A stretch of 64,000 bases of DNA from Henckelia pumila (Eukaryota; Streptophyta; Magnoliopsida; Lamiales; Gesneriaceae): positions 151,667,753 to 151,731,752 of the forward strand of contig NC_133123.1 of the NCBI RefSeq assembly GCF_033568475.1, in the 5' to 3' direction. Of this stretch, positions 1 to 12,106 are shown piece after piece. The notes under the pieces are model-generated. The model saw only the letters and a list, made by a program, of their open reading frames with translations. It had not been told where the DNA came from and searched no databases. The position numbers were made by a program, and so were the translations under genes. The first letter of the stretch is position 1. Each line of letters opens with the position of its first letter.

Positions 1-284
1 TGGAAGCGAGATTTTTGTGTAGGTGAACTTTTTGACACGATTGACTGATCATCTCGTTTAAAAACGAATATTTTGGATCATTTAGTACCTTTTTTCTTCT
101 TCTTTTTTTCTTTCTTTTTTTCAGATAAGACGATGATCGAAATATACTTGACTACATTTGTAAAAATTAAATAAATAATATAATTATACCTTCGTCTATA
201 CAATAATAATAATCAGGATGAGACACACATGCACTTGCTACATATATGACATAACATATAGATATTATATATGACATAAACTTA

Positions 285-945
285 GGGCATCCACAATAGT
301 AAAAAGCTTCGGACAGCTTTTTCGTGCTTCTCACTCCGCCACATCAACGCCACCTCAAAAGCAAACGAGTAATGCTTGCTACATGTACAACCAAATTTGT
401 ACAATAATTTTTACACCACAAAAAATTCAATACAAAATTTTAATTTATCAAATCTCACAATACATTGAATGCAAAATCTCACGATATCATATCAAAATCT
501 CACAAGATAATAGCAAAATATCACGACATAATTGTTGTAAATATCGTTGTACGATATATTGATTGTACATCTAGCATTATTCAAAACATAAACCCTCATT
601 CAATTTTTCACTATAACAAAAAAAACTCAATTAACTCTTTTATGGACCCCGCACTCTTCAAATATCTCAAATATCAATTTATTTTATATATTTATATATA
701 CATAATTTATATAAATAGTTTATTTTATAAATATTTAATAATTTTATTTCATAACAAATGAATATAATTTTAATTCAATTTCAAAATCTTTGTAACGTTA
801 AATAAATATTTTTATTTTTATAAAACAACTACAAATTTATTTTTTACATTTAATTATTACAAATAAGTCATATTATTCAAAATATGATAGTGAAAATATT
901 CAACGAATCAACATTAATAATAATAATAATTATTATTAAATTATG

Positions 946-988
<43 letters not shown>

Positions 989-1100
989 CGGTAATATACT
1001 ATATATTATTAAATAATATATTAAAATTAATTTTTTTAAAAAAAGTAAAGTGCAAATGGCGCTCCGAACAGTCAGAGCGCCCTTTGCACTGAGGATGCCC
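285..1100. mobile_element. PIF/Harbinger-like MITE, 816 bp
   Basis: The left end reads GGGCATCCACAATAG and the right end, reverse-complemented, reads GGGCATCCTCAGTGC, giving imperfect terminal inverted repeats. Each end is flanked by TTA (282-284 and 1101-1103), the target duplication expected for PIF/Harbinger (Tourist-like) elements. The inside is AT-rich, has a (TA)n run near 950-980, and carries no transposase-like reading frame, so it is non-autonomous. The family call rests on the TSD and ends only. Confidence 0.7.
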
Positions 1101-1483
1101 TTAACACATTTATATTTTTAAAGTATTTTCTTATAAATGATCTTAAATATTAAAGACTAAAAATCTCAAATATTATAATTTTTTAAAAATCCTGTATATG
1201 ATATTTAAATAGGTTTTTTAAAAAAAATTAATATTTTTTTATGTTAAATAAGAAGTATTCATTTGAAAATTCAAAAGTGTAGATAACGATAAAAAAAAAT
1301 ATTTGGTTAGATGTGATGGTTTTAGATAAATAAAAAAATTGACGGTAATAGGTTTTTGTGAGATTTTTTTATTAAATTACGATGAAATGTTTTTGTATTT
1401 TTATAATTAATTTTTTTGTACTTTAATCTATAATAATTATCATATCTTATCTGCCTTTTAATTTTTTGTAATTAGTAAATATT

Positions 1484-1778
1484 AGGGAAAACTGCAAATT
1501 TGGTCATGTATGTTTTCACATTGCAATTTTGATTTTTTATTTTTCATATTTTAGTTTTAGTCCTGCATATTCTGATTTTTGGCAATTTCGGTTTTTTTTA
1601 TTCGAAAATGCTGACGTTGCACGTCAGCTCCACATCAGCACTGAATTGGTGTCACGCCGGAAAATGGACTAAAATTGCCAAAAAAATTAAAGATAGCGGA
1701 CTAAAACTGAAATCTAAAAATATAAAGGAATGAAATCACAAAGTGACAAATATACAGGACCAAAAAAACAATTTTTCC
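1484..1778. mobile_element. AGGGAAAA-ended MITE, 295 bp, 8-bp TSD
   Basis: The element starts AGGGAAAACTGC and ends CAATTTTTCC, and is flanked on both sides by TAAATATT (1476-1483 and 1779-1786). The inside repeats phrases of the type 'tggtcatgta' and 'caggaccaaa', which recur around 5.44-5.60, 38.34-38.66 and 59.35-59.80 kb. The TSD length suits a hAT or Mutator type; the superfamily is not settled. Confidence 0.6.
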
Positions 1779-1786
1779 TAAATATT

Positions 1787-3355
1787 ATTTTGTTCAAAAA
1801 CGTGTGCATGCCGCGACACAAAGTAGATGGTCAAAATATGCCTGAACTACTGAGATATTTATTGTTGCCAATGAAATGCAAAAAGAGATCACTTCAATAC
1901 TTTTTGAGGAGTGGATAATGGATTCTAAATAAAAAAAAACCACTCCAGAGTGAGTAACCAAAAGGTACTGGTGCTAATAGTCGTTCATGTCAGCAACACG
2001 GTGTCTTATACAAGGATTAAATAGCTGAAAATAAGAATCCACAAGCATGTTTCAATGGCAAGCAAAAACCTAACAGGACCAAAAGAAAAATAACATTAAA
2101 AGCCTTACATGGAACTAAGCTAAGATTCATAAAAGAAGAAGTTACAATTAAGTCGCCACAATATTTAATTTAATGGGCCTAATATGGGCACTAATTAATA
2201 TAAAGAAATTTAGATGGATCACTATTTCAAGGGGCCAACATATATGATGGAGAGCAGCAATTGTAGAGTTAGTGGCCAGAGAGTCATGTTTGCTTTCCTA
2301 TTGACGTCCATATTTTTTTGCTGTTGGAATGGGAGGGAAATTTCTGTAGCAACCCTTGCGAGTTGGAGCTTGAGCTAGGGGCAAGAAGATCTTCTTCTCT
2401 GTTTTATTTATTGTTGTATTGCAGTCTTGCAATTACGATTGAGGTTTCATTATATAAAATCTAATATAAATTCTTCTCTTGTCGATTTATTCTTTGTGGG
2501 TCGTATCAATGCGAGGATATACGTAGCTGGGATTTGAAATGAAATCAAACCAACTTGATTTTTCATCCAAAAGGAGTGGATTTGGGTTGTGGATATCATC
2601 CCGAATCCCTCCTTCCAACCAAATGCACCTTTAGATCATTACAGAACATGGTTGGCAACCAGAATCAGGGGCTACCAATAATGTGACAAATGATTTAGCC
2701 AATAATATGGTTAAGTAATCAATAATAGGGATATTGCACAATTTTCCATTCTCTCTGTTTTTCTAACTCCTCACAGCCTACGCACTGTTTCTAAGATGCA
2801 TTCCTCGATTCAAGACGCCAATGGAATGATGAGCAAAGAGAATATCATAGAATCACTGTGCAAAACTAAAACATCCTGGACAAATCTTGTTAGAGTTTAA
2901 AAAGGGTAGACTGTGATTATCATTAGGAGTTAAAAGTTGGAGTCATGCACCCACAAACAAAATTGATATCATCACAGGCCAATTTTTGACTTGACTATGA
3001 ACTCTCCTTGAAACTTATTGATCAAGCTGATAGGTATATCATGTTAAGCCTATCTTTCTTTCCAGTGTATCAAATTTGTCAAGTTTAACAGATAATGAAA
3101 TTATAGGCAATTGTCAATCGATGACTGAGTAGTATTGAGATAATAAATACAAAGAAATTCTAATGAAAAAACTAAAAGATATCATGATGTTATACAACAG
3201 ATAGCATGGTGTAACCTCAACATAACGATCACCAACCTCATATTTTCCTTGATCTTTTCATGTCTTCTTTCAAAGCTATAAAAATTAAAGATGCATTACG
3301 TCATATCAAATCAGATAATATCATCACACATAAGAGAAGATTTACAGCACCTACC
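1787..3355. other. Spacer, no clear gene
   Basis: No long reading frame or recognised domain was found. On the minus strand this stretch lies downstream of the candidate membrane-protein gene at 3360-3820 and may hold its 3' untranslated region. A segment near 3210-3290 has splice-like borders on the minus strand, but no recognisable peptide. Confidence 0.4.
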
Positions 3356-3359
3356 TACC

Positions 3360-3820
3360 TTACTTGGCTAAAAAACAACCTATGGTGGCACTGACAAACA
3401 CGATACCGACACCGATCATTATTCCTGAAATGGGTAATTATATAAAAATAACCTCTGAGTTTTTCATTCGACTTCAAATATTTAAAATAACCAGGTGAAG
3501 CCAATATCATTTTCAAGTTTTATTATTAAACAATAATACTTGTATTGCTAAACAAATAATTGGCCATAAATTCCATAGCTGACCTGCGACAGCACCATTT
3601 ACTTCTTTCCTCCTCCTGAGCAAACAAACAAACAACCCGTCAAAAAAAAAAAAAAAGAGCATATAATAAATCAATAAATGTTGAAAAAAATAAACCACCA
3701 CCGTGCACGCTCACTGAGGAGAAGACTCATCCTTTCGTGTGGTCGTGCGAGTAAAATCCTCCGACGGAGAATCCTACGAGAAGAAGAGCGAGTTTTGGAG
3801 GACGAGACGCCTGCGATCAT
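3360..3820 (-). CDS. Candidate small single-pass membrane protein (5' part unresolved)
   Basis: Not recognised. On the minus strand, two short exons have good splice borders and join in phase: 3584-3615 (32 nt, acceptor ctcag, donor gtcagc) and 3360-3424 (acceptor tttcag, ends in TAA). Together they encode RRKEVNGAVA followed by the hydrophobic GIMIGVGIVFVSATIGCFLA and a final K, that is, a basic or polar stretch and then one C-terminal membrane helix. Upstream, an ATG at 3818-3820 opens a Ser/Arg-rich frame, and a strong donor (CA|GTGAGC) ends it at 3715. That exon does not join the next one in the needed phase with the first acceptor, so the true start, or an alternative acceptor, is unresolved. 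GGGCC-type promoter motifs lie just upstream at 3885-3908. Confidence 0.4.
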
Positions 3821-3884
3821 GGTGGTGGCTGGCTGGCTTGGGGGAAAAGCAACTCGAGGGATGAGTTTTTATTAAGGCTTTGAG

Positions 3885-3908
3885 CTGGGCCGGGCCGAAC
3901 CCGGCCCA
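3885..3908 (-). promoter_or_regulatory. Clustered GGCCC/GGGCC (site II-like) motifs
   Basis: The stretch contains TGGGCC, GGGCC and GGCCCA within about 24 bp, 65-90 bp upstream of the candidate ATG at 3820. Such site II motifs are common in promoters of plant housekeeping and organelle-related genes. Their place here supports a minus-strand transcript starting near 3850-3880. This is inference from motif and position. Confidence 0.35.
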
Positions 3909-4081
3909 GATGAATCGATGATAGATTTTTATATACCAAAAAAATGTTTATATATCGAAAAAAAATTCGGTACGATATCCCGAAAAAGCGGTATTTTGGT
4001 TCGGTATCCAGCTTTCATCAAAATTCTCTCTCTATATATAATATATAAGTACTATATACATATATAGTGTGTATATATTAA

Positions 4082-4247
4082 AATTTTCAGCTGTTCAACC
4101 AATGATGTCCAACTCATCCCCGACAACTAAAACTCGGTAGTGGGTTTTAGTGATACAAAATTTTTTTTAAAAAACAACTAAAACCCGGTAGCGGATTTTA
4201 GTGGTCGGGGACGAGTTGGGCAGGAATGGTTGCGCTGCTGAAAATTA
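4082..4247. mobile_element. Foldback MITE in (TA)n, copy 1
   Basis: The ends are AATTTTCAGCTG and, inverted, AGTAATTTTCAGC. Long imperfect inverted arms (about 60 bp) contain GACAACTAAAA and its complement around an A/T-rich loop. TA-rich sequence lies on both sides (4033-4079 and 4251-4278). It is the same family as 9079-9242 and 23185-23327. Confidence 0.6.
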
Positions 4248-4248
<1 letters not shown>

Positions 4249-4282
<34 letters not shown>

Positions 4283-6152
4283 TTTCGAGGATAGTATTTT
4301 ATATTTTCCGTTTCGTGTAAGTTACACAAATGCCTCTTTTCTACAATACATCCGTTTGTTATTATTATTTTCAATAACATGGTGCAAAGGTGATTTTTGA
4401 ATTATGGGACATAAATGACTATTGGAATTATTAAATTTGAAGATACTAATAAAGAATAATTAAATGGAATAAAAAAAAAAGGGGAACTACGATTAATGTA
4501 GTGAATACTGAATAAACGTTGGCTTATTTTGGTTTAGGTCATGTAAGTTGGTTTGTTTTTTTATTTTCGTCATGTATGTTATTATATTTTGGAATTTAGA
4601 AGTTGATCTCTAATTATTTTTGTAATAAATATTTTTTATTCTTTCATGTTTTATCTGCTTATTGGTTTGAGATAATTACAACTAACTAATAAAAAAATAT
4701 TTTTTACGCTTACACTTTTTTTAATCTAAATAATTTAATAAAATCTAAAATATGTTAGTTTAATGTATTAAATGTAACATACTTTTGTTCTTTTAAAAAG
4801 TAACAAACAAACATTTATTTATATCGTTCTCAATTGTAACTTCGATTTTTTTATTTATTTGGCACTAAGTGTTCGCCCACTTAGCACCTATTAATGATCA
4901 TATAAATAAGTTTCAACCTAAATTAACAAAATTAGCTAAAACACTAAAAATATATTTTAAACATACTTTTGTTCTTTTAAAAAGTAACACTCTAATATAT
5001 ATTTTTATCGTTCTCAACTATGGTTGACTTTTTTTGTTTCGCTTTTTTCGAAAGCAGAGCTTTTTAGGTATGTTTCACTTTTATCACGCTTAATCGCCGC
5101 TTAAGTGTGCTTTTTAGAACACTACAAATAAGCAAAATTTTGCTGCTCCCTCCAGTTTCGGCGACGGAGGAAAAATACAAAAAAAAAAAACGAAGTTATT
5201 GTACCTTTTAGAACATAATTATTATTTTAAAAAATAATTAGAAGGTCAACATCTAAATTTTAAACCTAATTTATTTAATTATAAAATCATAAAAAATATT
5301 TATTATAAAAGCTTAAGCGGTGAAGTTGAAAAGTCAACTTATAAATTTTAAATTTAATTTATTATTTTAAAATAAAAAACATAGGCGCTTATTATAACTT
5401 AACCGAGCTTAATTTGGTCAAAACCGTATCTTTTACATTACCAAAATAAAAAAAACAAGTCAACTAATAGGACTAAATCCAAAATAAAAACAAAGTTACA
5501 AGATCTTTTCCAAAACAAGCCAATATACAGGACCAAAACCAAAATGAAGCCAATATACAGGACTAAAATTCTAATTTTCCCAAAATTTCCCTAACTCCTC
5601 TAAAATTTTCTTGAAGAGAGAGACATAATTTTTATTTTTTTTGCATGTAATAATTAATTGTGTGTGAAAATTCTAGATTATAACATTTTTTTAATGTTAG
5701 AACTACGAGTGTTATATGAACATTTAAAAATTCAAAAATTACAGACAAAGAAAAATAAATATCTTTTTACAATATCTTAGTCATAAATAAGATATATTTA
5801 CATATTTTAATCATATCTTAAAGTAATCTTTATTTTTAAATATTCAATCTTATCTTTGTAGATAGTTTCCTTAGGATGCGTTTACAATGCGTATTGGAAG
5901 TATATAGCAGCTGCGAGTTTCCTATCACCAAAAATTCCAATTTAAAAAGTTAATTGAGAAAAAATTCATACTCCCACGTGTTTGATTATGATTTAGTCTG
6001 TGTTAGAAAACAAAATGATCATGCACTCCCTTACTCATAAAAATTTTCTCACTTCCTAGTCTCACATATCATTTCCGAGGTTTTAAATAAAAAAAAAAAG
6101 GTACAAATCATTGAAAATCTAGTATAAATATATGGATTTCCAATACCAACTA
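4249..6152. other. AT-rich spacer with degenerate repeats
   Basis: No gene was seen. About 70 bp containing 'acatacttttgttctttta' occurs twice, starting near 4777 and 4960, as a spaced direct repeat. The part at 5030-5110 resembles the ends of the hAT-like element at 11474-12098. The part at 5440-5600 resembles the AGGGAAAA-ended MITE family. These look like decayed insertions. Confidence 0.4.
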
Positions 6153-9002
6153 TGTGACGATCCGGTTCTTAATCTCTCAAATCACATAATAATCTATGAA
6201 ACATAAATTAAGGCCAAGCATCAAAACCAAAACCAAAACCAAAAGATTTTTTTTTTTTTATAATTAATGACCTGCGCGCGCGCGGGGTCACCCCTCGCGC
6301 GTGCGCAGCTCAATGGGGCAGGAGCCCCATGGCCTGGCCTGCGCGCACGCGAGCAAGGCTTGCCCGTGCGCAGGCCAAGCGAGCAGCAAAAATAAGATCC
6401 CTGCCCATCTGCTGTCAAAACTCACCAAGTCCTACTTAGCCATTCTACCAATTCACTCATGCATTCAACATGGTATAAAAGTCATGATCAAGACAACAAC
6501 ATATACATTAACATCTCATTACAAGAGTAAAACATCTAATTTAAATGTGATTACAAGATCAAGTATAATTCCATACTCAAGTAGTAAACACTCTAGACTT
6601 AAACTCAAGTCTATCAAGTGTACAACTCCAACTCTAACATAGGATCAACTTATATTGTAAAGTAGACAAGATTCAAGTCTAACAACTATATAACATAACT
6701 CTTGATCTTATCAAACAAGTGACAACAACTCAACATCTATACCGGATCATCACGCTAATCCCTAATTCTCTGTTCTTCAAGTTCGCTTCTGCCCTGTTCC
6801 ACTCTCGCCTATTGCCATGACACATACAACACAACAATAGCCGGATAACTCCGGTGAGAAACATATTTTCCCAGTAAAAGCAACTAACATGCATATCAAA
6901 TTCTATATATCAAACTCATGATATAAAATAAAATACAATGCATGCTTTAAAATAGGGTTCGCTAAAGAATTCTATCATTTCATCGGTTGGGATCCCGAGA
7001 AGAAGATATCGTAACTAAACCACCGACTCTTCCGATCGAGGTGGGGCTACTTATCTTGCTTCTTTAGACTTTGAAGCCACTATATATTCAATTCAGACGC
7101 TAGGCTAAGTCAACCACTCAGGCCATACATATATAATCCCTCAAATCATCTAATTGAATGTTTCCGTTCATTTCAAAATCAAGGAATTGGTTTCTCAATA
7201 TGAATGCAACATATAACATCAATATAGCATCCATTAATATCATAAACTCATTCCACAAGTCATATAAAAGCAAGTAATCAATTAAGTATGTGATTTAGGG
7301 AACTCGATACAAACCATCTCGAGTTTTAATCTCATTCAAATAGTAGTCCACTTTTACCTTTCAAATGTGATGTTTAAGGTGTCTTCTAGCTGTTCAAATC
7401 TTGTTCTTTCTTCTATCGGTTTCGAAGTCGGACTTCTCGAATTGACATCCCCTATTTATGAACTGAAATCACAGCATATTTACCAAGGAAATATCAGCTT
7501 TAACTCATTTCAATGGCATCTCAAACATAAGCAAGCAAAACAGCTTCAATTCACAAGTTTGACGGCGTAACGGTATAATTCGGCATCCCGAAACTCAACT
7601 AAATCAATTCTATAACCATATGCATCATATATCAGCTGTATATTACTCAAAACCAGCATATCAGATGTTAAGCATTTCGAATTAAGTGCTGGAAATTTAT
7701 ACAAAACTGATACAACAACCGTCTTCAACCCGACTTCAATAGAACACAACATAGAAGCTCAACAACACCAATTCATACACAAATCTGATCTCTGCCATTT
7801 TTGAATTCTCAAACCATGAAGAATCAAAATAAAACTTACATCAATTCAAAGGCCTCGTCGCAAGGATTCCAAAACACTTTTTGGAATCGAATTTGGATAA
7901 CCGAAACTCAAGATATTGCAATTTGAAGATGAAGAATGAAACTCGGGTTCCTTTCCTTTGCACTCTCGGTTTCTTCCTCTCAATTTCTGATGAAATGTTG
8001 TACCAAACACGTGAATACCTTTCAGAATAACAAGCGTCTCACTAAACATAAGAATTTTGTACTTTGGCCCCTAAAGTCTTCACTAATTGCAATTTGGTCC
8101 TCAGTTTTTCATTTCATTCAATTTCAATCCTAAATAATTTAAGAATATTATAATTTAAATCAAAACTCCCAATATTCCCAAATTAAATATTCTCGAATTA
8201 AAATTAAATAATTTCGGGCGTTACAATTTTCCCCCGCTAAGACACGATTTCGTCTTCGAAATCTCAAATACTAACAGCACATAAGATATATCAGATAACA
8301 GAAAGACTAAAGAAGAACTCACATCATTGAAACATCTCAGGAAAACGTTGTCTCATGTCCGATTCCGTCTCCCAGGTTGCTTCTTCAATACCATGACGAC
8401 TCTACTGAACCTTCACAAGCGGAATAGTCTTCGTTCGAAGTTGCTTCTCCTTACGATCAAGAATCTATATTGGCTTTTCAAAATAACTCAAGGTTTCGTC
8501 GAGTTCAGCCTTATCAGATTGAAGCACATGAGATTCATCAGCTAGATATTTCCAAAGCATCGATACATGAAAGACATCATGTATTCCAGATAAGGATGGA
8601 GGAAGAGCTAATCGATAAGCAAGAGTGCCTATCTTCTCAAGAATTTCATACGGATCAATGTAACGTGGAGACAACTTCCCTCGTTTGCCAAATCGTACAG
8701 TGCCTCTGAACGGAGAAATCTTCAGAAACACCCTATCCCCCTGTTCAAAAGACAAAGGTCGACGTCGATCATTGGTATACTTCGCTTTTCTGTCCTGAGT
8801 TGTCTTCATTCTTCTCTGAATAACTTTCACTTGTTCAGTCATATCTCGAATCATGTCCGGCCCAATATCAATTACCTCAGAAATATCATCCCAGTACAGA
8901 GGAGATCGACACCTTTTACCGTACAAAGCTTCAAACGGATCCATTTCAATACTCGATTTATAGATGTTGTTGTACGAGAATAGTAATTTTCCGGGCGTTG
9001 CA
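6153..9002 (-). mobile_element. Incomplete Ty3/gypsy LTR retrotransposon (fossil)
   Basis: This is a remnant in minus orientation. The parts present are a 3' LTR of about 2.07 kb (6153-8225, TG...CA ends), a purine-rich tract just ahead of it, a C-terminal integrase portion (about 8465-8990, including the FEALYG and YW segments and a chromoviral-type tail), and a short piece matching the outer end of the LTR at the far side. The whole is bounded by AACTA at 6148-6152 and 9003-9007, which looks like a 5-bp target duplication. Most of the internal region and of the 5' LTR is missing, so it cannot be functional. The LTR holds a CpG-rich patch at 6270-6390. The Tekay/Del-like lineage is inferred from the LTR start TGTAACGCCC. 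Age cannot be estimated from two full LTRs. Confidence 0.75.
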
Positions 9003-9043
9003 AACTATTTCATATTTGATCTAAAAATAGGTTTTTTTGGTGC

Positions 9044-9078
<35 letters not shown>

Positions 9079-9080
<2 letters not shown>

Positions 9081-9242
9081 TAATTTTCAGCTGTCCAATC
9101 ATTCCTGCCTACCTCGTTCTCGATCACGGTACCAGGTTTAAGTTCTTTTTTTTTTTAATTTTTCGTATCACTAAAACACGGTACCGGGTTTTAGTTGTCG
9201 GGGACAAGTTAGGCAGCATTGGTTGGACAACTGAAAATTTCT
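9079..9242. mobile_element. Foldback MITE in (TA)n, copy 2
   Basis: The left end is AGTAATTTTCAGCTGTCC and the right end, inverted, is AGAAATTTTCAGTTGTCC. The arms pair over about 60 bp around a T-rich centre. (TA)n lies directly on the left (9047-9076) and (TA)n follows on the right (9243-9256). Same family as 4082-4247. Confidence 0.65.
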
Positions 9243-9573
9243 ATATATATATATATTGCATCTTCTCTATAAAATTGAAAATGTAAATCATAATTTTTAC
9301 TCAAATTTATTAAATTAGTACTCACAAATTGTTTTGTTTTCGTTCCAAAAATAATAATTTATGGAATCAAATTAATTTACGAAAAATGATTTAATATAAA
9401 TATTTTGTACCCAATGTTATATATACTCAAAATATTAATTTTTGTACTAACAGTTAGTACTTGAAATGATATATTACTATCATATTTTTAATGTTTTAGT
9501 ACAATAAAAATATATATACCAAGGAGTTCAAACAGAAATTTCCCTCAAAAAAATTCTAACTTGTATTTGATAT

Positions 9574-10129
9574 TAGGGGTGGCAAAAATTTCGAAAATCC
9601 CGACCCTTCCCGAATCTCATCCCATTCCCGTCCCGAAAAAATCTCAACCCGAAATTTTTTCGATCCAAACTTTTGGGATTTTTTCCATCCCAATTAATAT
9701 CGGGAGCGGGAGCGGGAATAAAACCTTATCCCAACGAGATTTCCGACCCGTCCCGAAATAATATAATAATATATTTTATTAATAAATTTATTAATATAAT
9801 AAACTAAATATTATCAGGTTTCAACTCATATAATATTATATGTTTTAAGTTGAATATTTATTTTTATTTATAAATATAAGTTTCTAAATAGTATATTTAA
9901 TAAAATTATTACATTTTTTTTATTTTTTGAACGAAATTTTGAATATGAAAAAAAATTCGGGATTTTCTCTCCCTACCCAATGGGATCCCGAATATTCGGG
10001 ATCTCGAATAGTCGGGTCCCGAAATGTTTCCGGTACGGGATCGGGAGAAAATAAAATTTCTCGATTTTTTTCGAGACGGGAGTTGGGTAGGGGGTTTACG
10101 GGACGGGTTCCAACCCTATTTCACCCCTA
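9574..10129. mobile_element. hAT-like MITE, 556 bp, 8-bp TSD
   Basis: The element starts TAGGGGTGGCA and ends TTTCACCCCTA, and is flanked by TTTGATAT on both sides (9566-9573 and 10130-10137). The inside is rich in CCCGAA and CCCGAC words near both ends and AT-rich in the middle. The 8-bp TSD and TAGGGGTG ends fit plant hAT derivatives. There is no transposase. Confidence 0.75.
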
Positions 10130-10137
10130 TTTGATAT

Positions 10138-11465
10138 CACTTATCAGGGACTGAATCACAAATTCCCCATGGAAAGGGGTAAATAGCTGATGGACGTAAA
10201 AATAAAAGGAAGTTTCGCTGTTTTTTCATTTAAAATTGGATGGCAGCAAGCATGCTTTCATTTCACGACAAAAATATGAAAAGTTTTTCAGCTTGAAAAG
10301 GGAAACATAGGAGGCTTTTAATTTAAATGGTTGTCTATTTACGGTGCTAAATGACACCAAATTATTCCCCTAAAATTAATTTTGACATCTGCCTAATCAT
10401 TTACCAAATCGGCCAACAATATTTTATTAATAAGATTAATATAGATTTAATTTTTAAAAAAAAATAAGCTTAAATATTTTATAGCTTTTATTTTTTGAAA
10501 AAAAAAAAAAGAGCTAGTCCAATTCATATTTTTTTAAAAAAAATTCAAATAATTACACAAACATTATAAATAAAAATAATAGGAGAATACATACTTTAAA
10601 ATAGTGAAGTAAATTAATCTTAATTGATGATCGTTCCTCGATTAATTAAGTGCCTCATTAGTTGGCTTCCAATTGAAAATTTAGTTAATGTGTAATTATG
10701 CTGTAATAAAGCATGTTTACATACCACTACTGAAAACATTTAGGAAAGAAGACTGATCAATTCCTAAAACTGAAGAACATAGAATATATGTACGAATTTA
10801 AAGTACTAAGATTGGCATCGTATTTAGGTAAATTTGGTGGGTGGTCAACTTGACCAAGTTGTTAACCTTTTTTTCTCTATTAGAGTAAGATGAATATATA
10901 AATAACTTAGCCCCAACCCTTTTTACATCGGGAAAACTATATTTTTTTGTCTAATTAATTAATTGACTATCTTAATCTACAGATTTTCATTGTTTTCAAT
11001 TCTAGTCATTTTTCATCCTATTAGTGCCGACATGATAGCACCACAAAATAATGATGTGACGCCAAAAAATGATGATGTATCGCGGGACATTGGTGACGTG
11101 TTTGATTACACATTAGCAATCCGGTGAAAAGTGAATAAAATTGAAAAAGAAAAATTAAAGGTCATAGTGCTATGACCGTGACTGTCAACTCTACCCATAT
11201 TTATAATAATTAATAAGTAATAATTTTGGCATAAAATGTAATACTTTTTAATGGATAATTCATATAAGAGATTTATCTCAAAAAAATAACTATTGAGATC
11301 ATCTCATAGGAATTTGTCATAAAATAATAAGTGTCATATCAATTAGCAAAACTAAAACTTGATTGATTTATATTCGGATAACCAAATGTTACTCTCATGA
11401 TAGTACCTGAGAGCTCGTTTAAGGGTATAACTTGTAATTTCCCAATATATTTCATGGCCTCCATT
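10138..11465. other. Spacer, no gene seen
   Basis: AT-rich sequence without coding signal. The part at 10927-11190 has the 'gggaaaact' start and the interior style of the AGGGAAAA-ended MITEs. The part at 11220-11350 resembles the 'gagacggtctca' repeat family seen near 62.5-62.9 kb. Confidence 0.4.
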
Positions 11466-11473
11466 GTATTAAC

Positions 11474-12098
11474 CAGTGTTCTAAAAAGATCGAAAAAACA
11501 GTGCTTAAGCGTGAAGCATGAGCAAAAAGCTTCGCTTTAGGCAAAAGCGTTAAAAAAGGGGTCAACCCTTTGGTTGGCGCAAAAAAAAACGCGAAAAAGC
11601 GTGAAAAACATATTTTTTTAGAAATAATATTTAATTTAAATTTTTATTTTTTTAATATTTTTAACTTTTAAAAATTATTTTAATATTTAATTTAAATTTT
11701 TATTTTTTTAATATTTTTAACTTTTAAATTTTATTTTAAATGATAAATATTTAATCATATAAGTTTTTTTCAAAAAAAAAATATTTAATGCGTCAAATTA
11801 AATTTTTTTTCGTATATTTACTTTTTTTTTGTACTAAGAGATGAAACCTGACCTACACAAACATTTTACACCCGAAAATTTGTTACTTTGAATCTTACGT
11901 TTTTTATAACTTGAAAATTATGTATTTATTCTTAAAATCTTTAAGTTTATATATTATTTATTCTATTAATTAACTTAATATAATTAAAAAATAAAAAACG
12001 CTTTTTCACGCTTAAACTTGTTCTAAACTCGCTTAAGCTTGTGAAGCTTGAAACTTGACCGTGACGCTTTGTCACGCTTCGCGTTTTTTAGAACCTTA
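11474..12098. mobile_element. hAT-like MITE, 625 bp, perfect 8-bp TSD
   Basis: GTATTAAC flanks both ends (11466-11473 and 12099-12106). The ends are CAGTGTTCTAAAAA and, inverted, TAAGGTTCTAAAAAACGCG. Subterminal GCTTAAGCG and CACGC words recur in inverted order. The interior is very AT-rich with a tandem duplication of about 54 bp near 11632-11745. There is no coding capacity. Confidence 0.7.
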
Positions 12099-12106
12099 GT
12101 ATTAAC

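Noticed and set aside
6221-6642. Ala/Arg/Cys-rich frames around the CpG-rich patch
   Set aside because: They lie within the LTR of the Ty3/gypsy remnant and follow GC-rich low-complexity sequence.
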